64,000 nucleotides of DNA from Bacteriovorax sp037444575 (GTDB taxonomy: Bacteria; Bdellovibrionota; Bacteriovoracia; Bacteriovoracales; Bacteriovoracaceae), in contig JBBIME010000003.1 in NCBI GenBank assembly GCA_037444575.1, positions 62,001 through 126,000 on the forward strand, given 5' to 3'. The position numbers and the translations under genes are program-made. Below the pieces are notes generated by a model. That model had not been told where the DNA came from and searched no databases. It saw only the letters and a list, made by a program, of their open reading frames with translations. Positions 51,796 to 60,058 of the stretch are shown here, piece after piece. Within the stretch, counting starts at the first letter, position 1; the number at the start of each line of letters is the position of its first letter.

Positions 51796-54700
51796 TTAAG
51801 CATTATGTGCATTTAAAATTGCATGAGTGATCTCACTAATCGACTTTCTCGAAAGCTTCACTGGATCAGTCACATTTGAGTAAAGACTTGGAAGATGCTG
51901 TAACTTCTCCATGAACACAAGCGTTTTATTTGCTTCAACTTCATCAACTTTTCTAACAGGAGTGAAGTGTGGAGCAGTTCTTAGTACATGTGGAGTTTCA
52001 TTGATCAATTCCATAATAGCGAGAACGACTTCAGTGAAACGATCAAGCTCAGCTTTACTATAAGATTCTGTTGGCTCAATCATGAGTCCGTAGACTTCTG
52101 GGAATGCTACAGTTGGAGCGTGAAGACCAAAATCTAAAAATATTTTTCCAATTTTTGCAATGGCCGTAGATTTGGGAGTTCCTCCCGCTTCAATGCGAGC
52201 AAATGTGTCTTTTGTGATAGTTAAAATGAATTCGTGCATGCGAACTTCATTCTCACATCCTTCAGGAAGACTTGGGAAAGTTGGCTTTAGTTTTTCAAAT
52301 AGGTAGCGAGCTGATAAAACGGCAATCGCTGACATTTCTCTTGTTCCATTGCTTCCTAGAGATTTGAGATATGTGTACGCGCGAATTTTATGAGCAAAGT
52401 TTCCAAAGTGACGGTGGAATGATCCAATTGATTTTGGAGATTTTTCGATATCAAATTTTCCATCGCTCTTTTTAACGACCTGAATGCCTGGAAGATACTC
52501 AGTTAATCGACTTGAAACAGCAACGATTCCATCTCCTGGGCCTCCACCGCCGTGTGGGATTGACCAAGTTTTATGAAGGTTATTGTGGACAGCATCGACT
52601 CCCATTTTATTTAAATCAATCCATCCCGCAATCGCGTTCATGTTCGCGCCATCCATGTAAACTAATCCACCAACTCCGTGAATAAGGTCTGCCATCTCTT
52701 TAAAGCGTGTTTCAAAGAGTCCTGATGTGTTTGGGTTTGTTACCATCATTCCGGCAATTCGATTGTTGTATTTTTCAATTGCTTCTTTCAATTGATCGAA
52801 ATCAATTTGTCCGTGTTTATTTGCTTCAATTGTGACGATCCCATATTGAACACCGTCAACAGTCTTGGTCTCAAAGCCTGCCATAGATGCCGATGCAGGG
52901 TTTGTTCCGTGAGCAGATCTTGGAATTAAAAGAATATTTCTAGTGTCTGCCTGACCACTATTTCGATGATAGGCCTGGAATAGTTTTAACCCTACAAGTT
53001 CTCCTTGAGCTCCAGCAACTGGCTGAGTAGTTACTCCTGGAAGACCTGTAATTGATTTAAACATCTCTTGGATGCTGTAGAGAATCTCTAGTGATCCTTG
53101 CACATCTTCGATTGGAGCTTGAGGGTGCACATCTGTAAAGCCTTTTAAAGATGCTGCATAGTCATTGATGTACGGATTATATTTCATCGTACATGAACCT
53201 AGCGGATAAATATTATCATCTGGGCTTACGTTTAAATCAGCGAGTCTTTGGTAAAAAGTTTTAAGGTCTTCTAATTCAAGAGATGGAAGTCCAACTGGAG
53301 TTGTGCGCAGGAAGTTTTCAGGAATTTCAGGAAGGAAATCGTCGTTTTCAAGTGCCTCAAAATTATCTCTGAAAAAGTTTTCTAATTTTTCTAAGTCTTC
53401 ATCAGTGTGAACATCAAAGAAAGAGAGAAGAAGAAGATTGCGATTATCTTTTAGTCTATCACTAACATCAATACCAAGTTGGATATTCGCGGCCTGTGCT
53501 TTTTTCTGAAGCTCGCTAACTTTAATAGGTAATTCTAGAGTGAACTCGTTGTAAAAAGGAGTTGATTCAAACGCAAGTTTTACGCCTTTAAATTGAGTGA
53601 GAACTTGTGCCATTTGAAGAGCAAAGTCGCGACCACTTAGTGCCGCTTCTGTCATTCCAGCTTCACCGCGCTCAAGGATTGCGGCTCCGGCCGCTGAAGC
53701 GATAAAAGATTGGTTAGAACAAATATTTGAAGTCGCTTTTTCTCTTCTTATATGTTGTTCGCGTGTTGATAAGACCATACATAAACAATCAGCTCCATTA
53801 GCGTCTTTTGCCTTTCCGATAAATCTTCCGGCCGTTGATCTGATGTCTAGTTTGTTGCTTTCATTGTAGCGAATTCCAAAAATACCAAGGCCTGGTCCTC
53901 CAAAGTTTGGAGCAAGACAAAGATGTTGTCCTTCACCAACGAGCATGTTTGCCCCTTGTTTATTTGATCCATATTCCACAGGAGGAATAAGTCCTTCTGT
54001 CGCTAAAAGCATTGGATCGATAAGAGCGATTGATTGAATTTTTAATTCTGAACATAGGTCAGTTAAAGAGTGTACGTCTTCAAGGTTTCCGAAATTGTTA
54101 ACTTGAGGAAATGCGATACACGCTAGATCGGATCCAAGCTTTTGGGCCATAGATTTTGCGAGATCAATATCAGTCATCCCTGTCATTTTATCAGTAGGGA
54201 TCGTGACGATTTTTAATCCAGTTTCTTTTGAAAGTGTATTTAGAACTTCAATGTCTCCTGGATAAATAGATTCACAAACTAAAGCAGTGTTAGATCCTTT
54301 TACAATTCTTGTCGCTGTTTGAATGGCCTCAAATAAAGTTGTCGAGCGATCATAGAAAGAAGCGTTGATTGCTTCAAATCCTGTAAGCATAGACATTGTT
54401 GAAGAGTAAATCCAAAGAGTATTTAAAGTTCCTTGTGATCTTTCTGGTTGATAAGGAGTATAGGCCGTTGTCAGTCCTCTTAAATCACAAACGTAAGGAA
54501 CGATCTCAGGGACTTTATAATTTTTTAATCCGTCTCCGATAAAACAAGTTTTTAAATTGTTTTTATTCGCAATACCTTCAACGTGAGCAATTAAATCATT
54601 GTAAGAGAGTTCTTCACATACAACTGGTGCCTTATCAAATTTCACATTGTCTGGAATGTGAGCGTAAAGATCTTTTAGCTCTTTTAATTTCAAAGTCTGA

Positions 54701-54819
54701 AGCATTTCTGCCTGCTCTGATTTTGTCGACGAAATATAATACTTAGTTAATTCTCGTTTTAATTTTTTTGGATTGTAGGGAAGGTGATTGAAGTTACTTT
54801 CAGAATTAGTTTCTGCCAT
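51796..54819 (-). CDS. gcvP: Glycine dehydrogenase (decarboxylating), P-protein
   Basis: 1007-residue single-chain P-protein: an N-terminal GcvPA-like half (1-470) and a catalytic GcvPB-like half with PLP-binding Lys750 in NLHKTWSIPHGGGGPG. Part of the glycine cleavage system that decarboxylates glycine and passes the aminomethyl group to lipoyl GcvH. About 50 residues longer than E. coli GcvP. gcvT and gcvH are not nearby. Divergent from rsmJ with only 48 bases between, so the two promoters overlap. Confidence 0.94.
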   Translation of the reverse strand: MAETNSESNFNHLPYNPKKLKRELTKYYISSTKSEQAEMLQTLKLKELKDLYAHIPDNVKFDKAPVVCEELSYNDLIAHVEGIANKNNLKTCFIGDGLKNYKVPEIVPYVCDLRGLTTAYTPYQPERSQGTLNTLWIYSSTMSMLTGFEAINASFYDRSTTLFEAIQTATRIVKGSNTALVCESIYPGDIEVLNTLSKETGLKIVTIPTDKMTGMTDIDLAKSMAQKLGSDLACIAFPQVNNFGNLEDVHSLTDLCSELKIQSIALIDPMLLATEGLIPPVEYGSNKQGANMLVGEGQHLCLAPNFGGPGLGIFGIRYNESNKLDIRSTAGRFIGKAKDANGADCLCMVLSTREQHIRREKATSNICSNQSFIASAAGAAILERGEAGMTEAALSGRDFALQMAQVLTQFKGVKLAFESTPFYNEFTLELPIKVSELQKKAQAANIQLGIDVSDRLKDNRNLLLLSFFDVHTDEDLEKLENFFRDNFEALENDDFLPEIPENFLRTTPVGLPSLELEDLKTFYQRLADLNVSPDDNIYPLGSCTMKYNPYINDYAASLKGFTDVHPQAPIEDVQGSLEILYSIQEMFKSITGLPGVTTQPVAGAQGELVGLKLFQAYHRNSGQADTRNILLIPRSAHGTNPASASMAGFETKTVDGVQYGIVTIEANKHGQIDFDQLKEAIEKYNNRIAGMMVTNPNTSGLFETRFKEMADLIHGVGGLVYMDGANMNAIAGWIDLNKMGVDAVHNNLHKTWSIPHGGGGPGDGIVAVSSRLTEYLPGIQVVKKSDGKFDIEKSPKSIGSFHRHFGNFAHKIRAYTYLKSLGSNGTREMSAIAVLSARYLFEKLKPTFPSLPEGCENEVRMHEFILTITKDTFARIEAGGTPKSTAIAKIGKIFLDFGLHAPTVAFPEVYGLMIEPTESYSKAELDRFTEVVLAIMELINETPHVLRTAPHFTPVRKVDEVEANKTLVFMEKLQHLPSLYSNVTDPVKLSRKSISEITHAILNAHNA

Positions 54820-54867
54820 TGAAGACGTCCTTTTAAAATGAAATATTTGCCAGTATAATAGCGAACA

Positions 54868-55620
54868 ATGAATGAGTTAATAAAGATAAAAATGAGTGAT
54901 CGAAATGTCCAATTTTGGCCCTCTTTTCTTCAAGATGCAGTAAATAACAAAAACAAGTTTTCTCTAGAAGTTGAATCTGAACATAAGCTCGGTGATTCCT
55001 GTGATTATCTCTATTTTTCAGAGGGAAAACTTCATTATCACTCACTTCTTCTTGGGGATATGTGTTTTGATTTTGAAGAAGTTTATCAATATCACCAACG
55101 TCAAAAATATGCTTTATCCAAAGAACCTCTAGCAAAGGCATTAGGAATTAAAGGTGAAACTAAACCTTTTGTATGGGATACAACCTGCGGTACAGGAAAA
55201 GATTCTTTGCTCATAAATTATTTTGGAGCAAAACTAAAATCCTTTGAGCGCCATCCAGCAATTTACTTACTTTTAATTGATGCTAAGAGACGTTTTCCCT
55301 TAGATTTTGAAATCCTCTTCGCAGATGCCTCACGGCTTAATATTAGTGAAGAAGATAGGCCTGATGTTATTTATTACGATCCCATGTATCCGGAAAAGAC
55401 AGGCTCAAAGAAATCGGCCCTCCCTCGAAAAGAGATGCGCATTTTTAAAGAAGTTGTCGGAGAAGATCTCGATTCTAAAAACTTTCTTGAATGGGCGCTT
55501 AGAACGGCCAAGGAAAGAGTGGTCGTTAAACGTTCTCTTTCGGCACTTCCGATTAAAGAAAACCCAACCGCTAGCTATGAAGGAAAGAGTACGAGATACG
55601 ATATGTATAAGATTTTTTAA
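54868..55620 (+). CDS. rsmJ: 16S rRNA (guanine-N2) methyltransferase RsmJ-like
   Basis: 250 residues. EPLAKALGIKG, DTTCGTGKDSLL (SAM loop), ERHPAIYLLL, YYDPMYPEKTGSKKSALPRKEMR and VVVKRSLSALPI follow the RsmJ (YhiQ) family order. In E. coli RsmJ methylates G1516 of 16S rRNA. Start at 54868 has no clear ribosome site; Met9 (54892) is possible. The stop overlaps the convergent yciH gene by four bases. Confidence 0.87.
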   Translation: MNELIKIKMSDRNVQFWPSFLQDAVNNKNKFSLEVESEHKLGDSCDYLYFSEGKLHYHSLLLGDMCFDFEEVYQYHQRQKYALSKEPLAKALGIKGETKPFVWDTTCGTGKDSLLINYFGAKLKSFERHPAIYLLLIDAKRRFPLDFEILFADASRLNISEEDRPDVIYYDPMYPEKTGSKKSALPRKEMRIFKEVVGEDLDSKNFLEWALRTAKERVVVKRSLSALPIKENPTASYEGKSTRYDMYKIF

Positions 55621-56012
55621 CCGCCACTTCTTTTAGTTTTAAAATTTAGTTTGGCCAAAAATGCTTCAACTTTTTCTCTTTGATCTCCTTGAAGTTCTAT
55701 CTGGCCTTTGCCCTCTTTTTTAAAAGTCCCACCGGTTCCACAATGATTTTTAAGCTTTTTAGCTAGGTCTTCAAAGTATGGAGGATTAAAAGGGAGATCA
55801 TGGATGACAGTCACTAATTTTCCACCGCGCTGATTTTTTTCCAGTTTGATTTTAAGAGTAGTTTTTTCAGGAACTATGGCAACAGAAGCAGTAATTGAAT
55901 CAGTGCACTCGCATGGATCTTCCCCACATTTTTTGCACAATTTTAGATGGGAGCCATCACTGGAGTAAACTAGCCTGGTTTCAGAATTTTTTGGCGGTTT
56001 ATTTTGTTTCAT
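55617..56012 (-). CDS. yciH: SUI1-family translation initiation factor YciH
   Basis: 131 residues. A zinc-ribbon-like N-terminus (CKKCGEDPCEC) is followed by the SUI1 domain (LKIKLEKNQRGGKLVTVI, LAKKLKNHCGTGGTFKKEG, IELQGDQREKVEAFL). Known role of the family: fidelity of start-site selection (eIF1-like). The Cys-rich N-terminus is an addition to the minimal SUI1 fold, common in bacterial YciH. Confidence 0.9.
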   Translation of the reverse strand: MKQNKPPKNSETRLVYSSDGSHLKLCKKCGEDPCECTDSITASVAIVPEKTTLKIKLEKNQRGGKLVTVIHDLPFNPPYFEDLAKKLKNHCGTGGTFKKEGKGQIELQGDQREKVEAFLAKLNFKTKRSGG

Positions 56013-56079
56013 TTTTGCGGTCTTTTGATTATTATTTTTTAGTCTAATTTATAAAAATTTTAAAAGGAATAAGGCCCTT

Positions 56080-57096
56080 ATGGCAAATGGTAAAAGTACT
56101 GCAAACAAGAAATACGACGTCTATGGAATCGGAAACGCTCTCGTGGATATGGAATTTGAAATTGAAGCTGAGTTTTTACAAAAAGCTGGAATTGAAAAAG
56201 GTCTAATGACTTTAGTTGATGAAGCTCGTCAGATGGAAATTGTCAGTACACTTCACGGAATTCAGCATAAAAGATCATGTGGTGGTTCTGCTGCCAATAC
56301 AATGATTGCCATCTCTCAATTTGGTGGAAAAAGTTTTTATTCCTGTAAAGTAGCAAGCGATGAAGTTGGTGATTTTTATTTTAAAGATCTTATGGATAAC
56401 GGTGTTGAAACAAATCTTTCTTCCAGTTCACTTGAACCAGGAATTACTGGAAAGTGTATCGTTTTGATCACGCCAGATGCCGATCGCACGATGAATACAT
56501 TTTTAGGTATTACGCAAACTCTATCAGCAAAAGAGCTTGTTGAAGAAAATATTAAAAACTCAAATTATGTTTATATGGAAGGGTATTTAGCTGCTAGTCC
56601 TACAGGAAAAGACGCTGCCATTAAAGCACGCAAAATTGCTGAGGCCAATAATGTAAAGACGGCCATTACTTTTTCAGACGTAAACATGGTTCATTATTGT
56701 AATGATGGATTAACAGAAATGATTGGAAATGGAGTAGATCTTCTTTTTTGTAATGAATCAGAAGCTTTTGCCTTCACGAAGACGACAACAATTTCCGAAG
56801 CTGCAGCTGCTCTAAAAAAGATAGCTAAGGCATTTGCTATTACTCTTGGACCGAAAGGAGCTTTTCTATACGATGGCAATAAAGATATTTACGTTGTCAC
56901 AACTCCAGTTGAAGCTGTGGATACAAACGGTGCTGGGGATTTATTTGCTGGAGCTTTCTTATACGCCATCAATGCAGGAATTCCTTATGCTGAGGCCGCA
57001 AAGCTTGGTTGTGCGGCATCTTCGTTACTAGTTACTCAATTTGGTGCTCGCTTAAGAAAAGAGCAAGCGTTAGAAATTAAATCGAGAGTGTTATAA
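56080..57096 (+). CDS. PfkB-family sugar/nucleoside kinase (adenosine-kinase-like)
   Basis: 338 residues, ribokinase fold. RSCGGSAANTMIAISQFG (about 67-84) is the substrate-binding N-terminal signature; VDTNGAGDLFAGAFLYA (about 283-299) carries the anion hole and catalytic Asp. Closest in layout to adenosine kinases of Rhizobium and relatives, but ribokinase or other substrates are possible. It precedes asnS by 17 bases. Confidence 0.87.
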   Translation: MANGKSTANKKYDVYGIGNALVDMEFEIEAEFLQKAGIEKGLMTLVDEARQMEIVSTLHGIQHKRSCGGSAANTMIAISQFGGKSFYSCKVASDEVGDFYFKDLMDNGVETNLSSSSLEPGITGKCIVLITPDADRTMNTFLGITQTLSAKELVEENIKNSNYVYMEGYLAASPTGKDAAIKARKIAEANNVKTAITFSDVNMVHYCNDGLTEMIGNGVDLLFCNESEAFAFTKTTTISEAAAALKKIAKAFAITLGPKGAFLYDGNKDIYVVTTPVEAVDTNGAGDLFAGAFLYAINAGIPYAEAAKLGCAASSLLVTQFGARLRKEQALEIKSRVL

Positions 57097-57113
57097 TTTA
57101 GGAGAGTGGATTA

Positions 57114-58526
57114 ATGAGTCGTTTATTAATTAAAAATATTTTAACGGAAAATATTGTTGATGTTGATGCTACGGTAAAAGGATGGATTAGATCTGTTCGT
57201 AACTCAAAGAAATTTTCTTTTGTTGTATTGAATGATGGATCTTCTCAGCAGTCATTACAGATTATCGTAGATGAAGTTCTTCCAAACTACGCTGAAGTCG
57301 CAGGATTATTAGCAGGATCAGCTGTTGCTATTACTGGTCGATTAGTTAAAGGTGGCGGAAAAGTTCAAAGCATTGAGATGCAAGCAAAGTCGGTAGAAGT
57401 TATCGGCAAGACTGATGAAACATATCCTCTTCAAAAGAAGGCGACTTCTTTAGAGTTTTTAAGAGAGCAAGCTCATCTTCGAATTAGAACAAATACGTTT
57501 GGGGCCATCATGCGCGTTCGCCATCACTTGGCAATGGCAACGCATGAGTTCTTCTCTAAACGCGGATTTTTCTATTTAAATTCGCCAATTATTTCTGGAG
57601 TTGATGCTGAAGGAGCAGGTGAGATGTTCACTGTTTCGACATTGTCGTCAGACATTACTAAAGCTCCAAAAACTAAAGATGGAAAATTAGATTTTTCAAA
57701 AGACTATTTTGGAAAAGAAACTTTCTTAGCAGTAACAGGCCAGCTAGAAGGCGAGTGTTATGCGATGGGGCTTGGATCAATTTATACTTTTGGTCCAACA
57801 TTTAGATCTGAAAATTCAAATACAACTCGTCACCTTTCTGAGTTCTGGATGATTGAACCTGAAGTTGCTTTTGCAGATTTGGATGAAGTTGCAAGTCTTG
57901 CTACTGACTATATTAAATATCTTATCTCTTATTCACTAGAACATGCTTCAGCTGAATTAGAATTTTTATTTTCTCGCGAAGATTCAACAGCTCCAAAAGA
58001 TCATATGGAAGTTTTAAAACACGTTCGCGATTCAAAATTTGTTCGTATCACTTATACTGAAGCAATGGAGATATTGTCTAAAGTAGATCCTGCCGTTCGC
58101 AAGTTTGAATACCCAACACAATGGGGATGCGAGCTTCAAACTGAGCATGAAAGATTCTTAGCAGAAGAACATTTCAAATTACCAGTCATCGTTACAGATT
58201 ATCCAAAAGAGTTTAAGGCCTTCTACATGAAGCAAAACACTGATGGAAAAACTGTTCGCGCGATGGATATTCTCGTTCCAGGAATTGGTGAGATCATTGG
58301 TGGATCTCAGCGTGAAGATAATCTAGAGAAACTCACAAAGAGAATGGATGAACTTCATATGCAGAAGGAACCTCTTTGGTGGTATCTGGATCTTCGCCGT
58401 TTCGGTTCAGTTCCTCACGCAGGATTTGGACTTGGTTTTGAGCGCGCTCTTATGTACATCACAGGTGTCAATAACATCCGCGACGTCATTCCGTTTCCAA
58501 GAACACCAAAAAATTGTGATTTCTAA
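57114..58526 (+). CDS. asnS: Asparaginyl-tRNA synthetase
   Basis: 470 residues: OB-fold anticodon domain (1-105), class II core with motif 2 FRSENSNTTRHLSEFWMIEPE and motif 3 GFGLGFERALMYITG, and the Asn-specific GSQRED segment. Charges tRNA-Asn with asparagine. ATG preceded by AGGAG. Confidence 0.94.
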   Translation: MSRLLIKNILTENIVDVDATVKGWIRSVRNSKKFSFVVLNDGSSQQSLQIIVDEVLPNYAEVAGLLAGSAVAITGRLVKGGGKVQSIEMQAKSVEVIGKTDETYPLQKKATSLEFLREQAHLRIRTNTFGAIMRVRHHLAMATHEFFSKRGFFYLNSPIISGVDAEGAGEMFTVSTLSSDITKAPKTKDGKLDFSKDYFGKETFLAVTGQLEGECYAMGLGSIYTFGPTFRSENSNTTRHLSEFWMIEPEVAFADLDEVASLATDYIKYLISYSLEHASAELEFLFSREDSTAPKDHMEVLKHVRDSKFVRITYTEAMEILSKVDPAVRKFEYPTQWGCELQTEHERFLAEEHFKLPVIVTDYPKEFKAFYMKQNTDGKTVRAMDILVPGIGEIIGGSQREDNLEKLTKRMDELHMQKEPLWWYLDLRRFGSVPHAGFGLGFERALMYITGVNNIRDVIPFPRTPKNCDF

Positions 58527-58532
58527 TTCATA

Positions 58533-58562
58533 AAAAAATCCCCAGATGAAGGTCTGGGGATG
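58533..58562 (-). terminator. Terminator of the split secreted-protein gene
   Basis: Nine-base arms ATCCCCAGA/TCTGGGGAT; the T7 tail is on the minus strand, so it ends transcripts coming from 59.6 kb. It may weakly end asnS as well. Confidence 0.8.
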
Positions 58563-58611
58563 TGTATCGAAAGTCTTTGTTTTAAAATTTTTATGATGAG
58601 ATTTTTTCTAG

Positions 58612-59379
58612 TTATTTTGAAACAGCAGAACTAGGGATTGAAGAATTTGGTACGCTCTCAGAATTTGTTCCCCACAATTGATCATTAAATGCAGATCCTG
58701 CTAAAGGATTCCATTTGCAGGATTCTAAAATTGAATGTGCTGTGATAACAGGTGATTTTCCAGTGAATTTGTCACTTGGTGATTTCAATTGAGATCCTAG
58801 ATCTTGAGAGGGCAAACCAGAAACTCCAATCCCCACCCCAATCATAGATGATCCATAAATCCCAAAACCAAATTTTTCTGAATCTTTACTTTGGTATTTA
58901 CTGAAGATTTCACCAATGGCTAAGTTTATTTTTGGATCAAAGCAGCTCTCAGCTTGTGGATTTTTCGTTAAAAACTTTAAAATATCATGACATAATTCAG
59001 TGTTAAATTCTCTTGTTCTTATTTGTTTTTGTTCAATATGAATTTTATTATCTTGTCCAAAATGAGGTTCTATGGCAATACTTGTAGTTGAACCTTCATA
59101 CGGGATACAGCTTCCATTTAATATTTTAAAATCTATTCTTCTTGAATTGTTTAAAACTTTAGTCGTTTCTAATTTGCCTACATTTGGATCATGTATATCC
59201 ATACCTTTTGTATTATCGGCCATTACCAATTGTAATTTCTCAGCTTCTTTTTGAGCTTTTCTGTCTGTCGATTCATAGCTTAACCAGTTACCGTCTTGAT
59301 CAACTTTTAGCTCATGCACGACAATACTAGTTGTTTTTTTTTTGACTATATGGTTCTTGGAATTCAATTTTTTCTTCAA
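58612..59379 (-). CDS. Downstream part of a split secreted protein (after A10 tract)
   Basis: About 240 residues in the frame after the homopolymer. It begins with no signal and its only start codons lie within or near the overlap with the upstream ORF, without a ribosome site. The real reading is a fusion with the upstream ORF: a one-base deletion in the A10 run at 59334-59343 joins FQEPYSQKK to TTSIVVHELKVDQDG. No domain recognised; Gly-rich FGIYGSSMIGVGIGVSG near residue 175 and a Ser/Pro-rich tail. Confidence 0.6.
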   Translation of the reverse strand: MKKKLNSKNHIVKKKTTSIVVHELKVDQDGNWLSYESTDRKAQKEAEKLQLVMADNTKGMDIHDPNVGKLETTKVLNNSRRIDFKILNGSCIPYEGSTTSIAIEPHFGQDNKIHIEQKQIRTREFNTELCHDILKFLTKNPQAESCFDPKINLAIGEIFSKYQSKDSEKFGFGIYGSSMIGVGIGVSGLPSQDLGSQLKSPSDKFTGKSPVITAHSILESCKWNPLAGSAFNDQLWGTNSESVPNSSIPSSAVSK

Positions 59380-59584
59380 CTGTATAAGTATTAGTTTTTT
59401 TATCGAATTTAAAATTATTATTACCTGACACAGGTTTTACTTTTCCATCTTTACTTGGCTCAAAAGGATAATAGTAATAGCCCCAACCATGACGATTAAA
59501 TGCCTCTGAGCAAGTTGAATAATCTGTTGCGAATGCTGAACTTGTTAAAACTAAAAGAGATAGAACGAATAATGGTTTTTTCAT
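59327..59584 (-). CDS. Upstream part of a split secreted protein (before A10 tract)
   Basis: 85 residues from the ATG at 59584 (GGAGGG upstream), signal peptide ending at AFA, then a Tyr-rich start (HGWGYYYYPF) and stop just after a run of ten A. The downstream frame continues directly past this run. Whether the gap is a real frameshift, programmed slippage or a sequencing error cannot be told here. Joined, the protein would be about 325 residues. Confidence 0.65.
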   Translation of the reverse strand: MKKPLFVLSLLVLTSSAFATDYSTCSEAFNRHGWGYYYYPFEPSKDGKVKPVSGNNNFKFDKKTNTYTVEEKIEFQEPYSQKKNN

Positions 59585-59775
59585 CGGTGAACCCTCCAAA
59601 GATTAAACAAATTATATAATTGATCCATCTAGATCTATAGTCGGCAATTTGCTCCATACAAAAGTCAAAATGTTGTCTCTATGACTAACGTTAAAAACAC
59701 TTCACTCGCTCTAAAACTCTTTGCATTTCAATTCAGAAAAACTTAATGGGATTTATCTCGGAATGGATCTAATAA

Positions 59776-59803
59776 AAAACCCCTCGTGTTATGGAGGGGT
59801 TTT
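59776..59803. terminator. Hairpin, possible terminator
   Basis: Ten-base arms AAAACCCCTC/GAGGGGTTTT around an 8-base loop, with A6 on the left and T4 on the right. It could end a minus-strand transcript (T6) or mark the left border of the small unit at 59.8-60.06 kb. Confidence 0.55.
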
Positions 59804-59956
59804 AAGGCATTAAAAATTCCCAAACGGTCTAGCAAACCGGAGTTTTAGGGATGTTTTATTCTAACATAATGATAACGGTTTTCAAGCCAGCCGAGAGCTT
59901 CCGGGTCAATGAAGACCTATCTTTGGAGGCAAGGATGCTTAAGGCGTTAAAAATTC
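59802..59956 (+). repeat. Direct repeat pair
   Basis: TTAAGGCATTAAAAATTC at 59802-59819 and TTAAGGCGTTAAAAATTC at 59939-59956 differ at one base of 18. The second copy lies inside the small ORF. Origin unclear. Confidence 0.55.
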
Positions 59957-60024
59957 TGGAGACCTTAATCCTGATCTTAAAATTACTAGCAATAATTTTA
60001 GGATTATTGAAGGATTGTTTTTAG
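59851..60024 (+). CDS. Possible 57-residue small protein
   Basis: ATG-to-TAG frame with GGAG eight bases upstream. The C-terminal half is a continuous hydrophobic/amphipathic helix (LKALKILETLILILKLLAII, then LGLLKDCF), the N-terminal half mixed. Its unit is bounded by hairpins at 59776 and 60031 on the same strand direction, suggesting a short dedicated transcript. It may equally be a structured RNA with a chance frame. Confidence 0.4.
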   Translation: MFYSNIMITVFKPAESFRVNEDLSLEARMLKALKILETLILILKLLAIILGLLKDCF

Positions 60025-60030
60025 AGTTTT

Positions 60031-60056
60031 AGGGAGGAGAAATCCTCCCTTTTTTT
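60031..60056. terminator. Strong terminator, shared
   Basis: Arms AGGGAGGA/TCCTCCCT around GAAA and six T bases on the plus strand, three bases beyond the PSP1 stop on the other strand. Its best T tail serves a plus-strand transcript, which is the reason for proposing one at 59.8-60.03 kb. Confidence 0.85.
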
Positions 60057-60058
60057 AA

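Noticed and set aside
54833..55141. 102-codon minus-strand ORF upstream of gcvP
   Set aside because: Antisense of rsmJ, which has full family motifs.
59620..59775. Possible tRNA or structured RNA left of the 59776 hairpin
   Set aside because: No cloverleaf, CCA-like or conserved loop sequence could be found.
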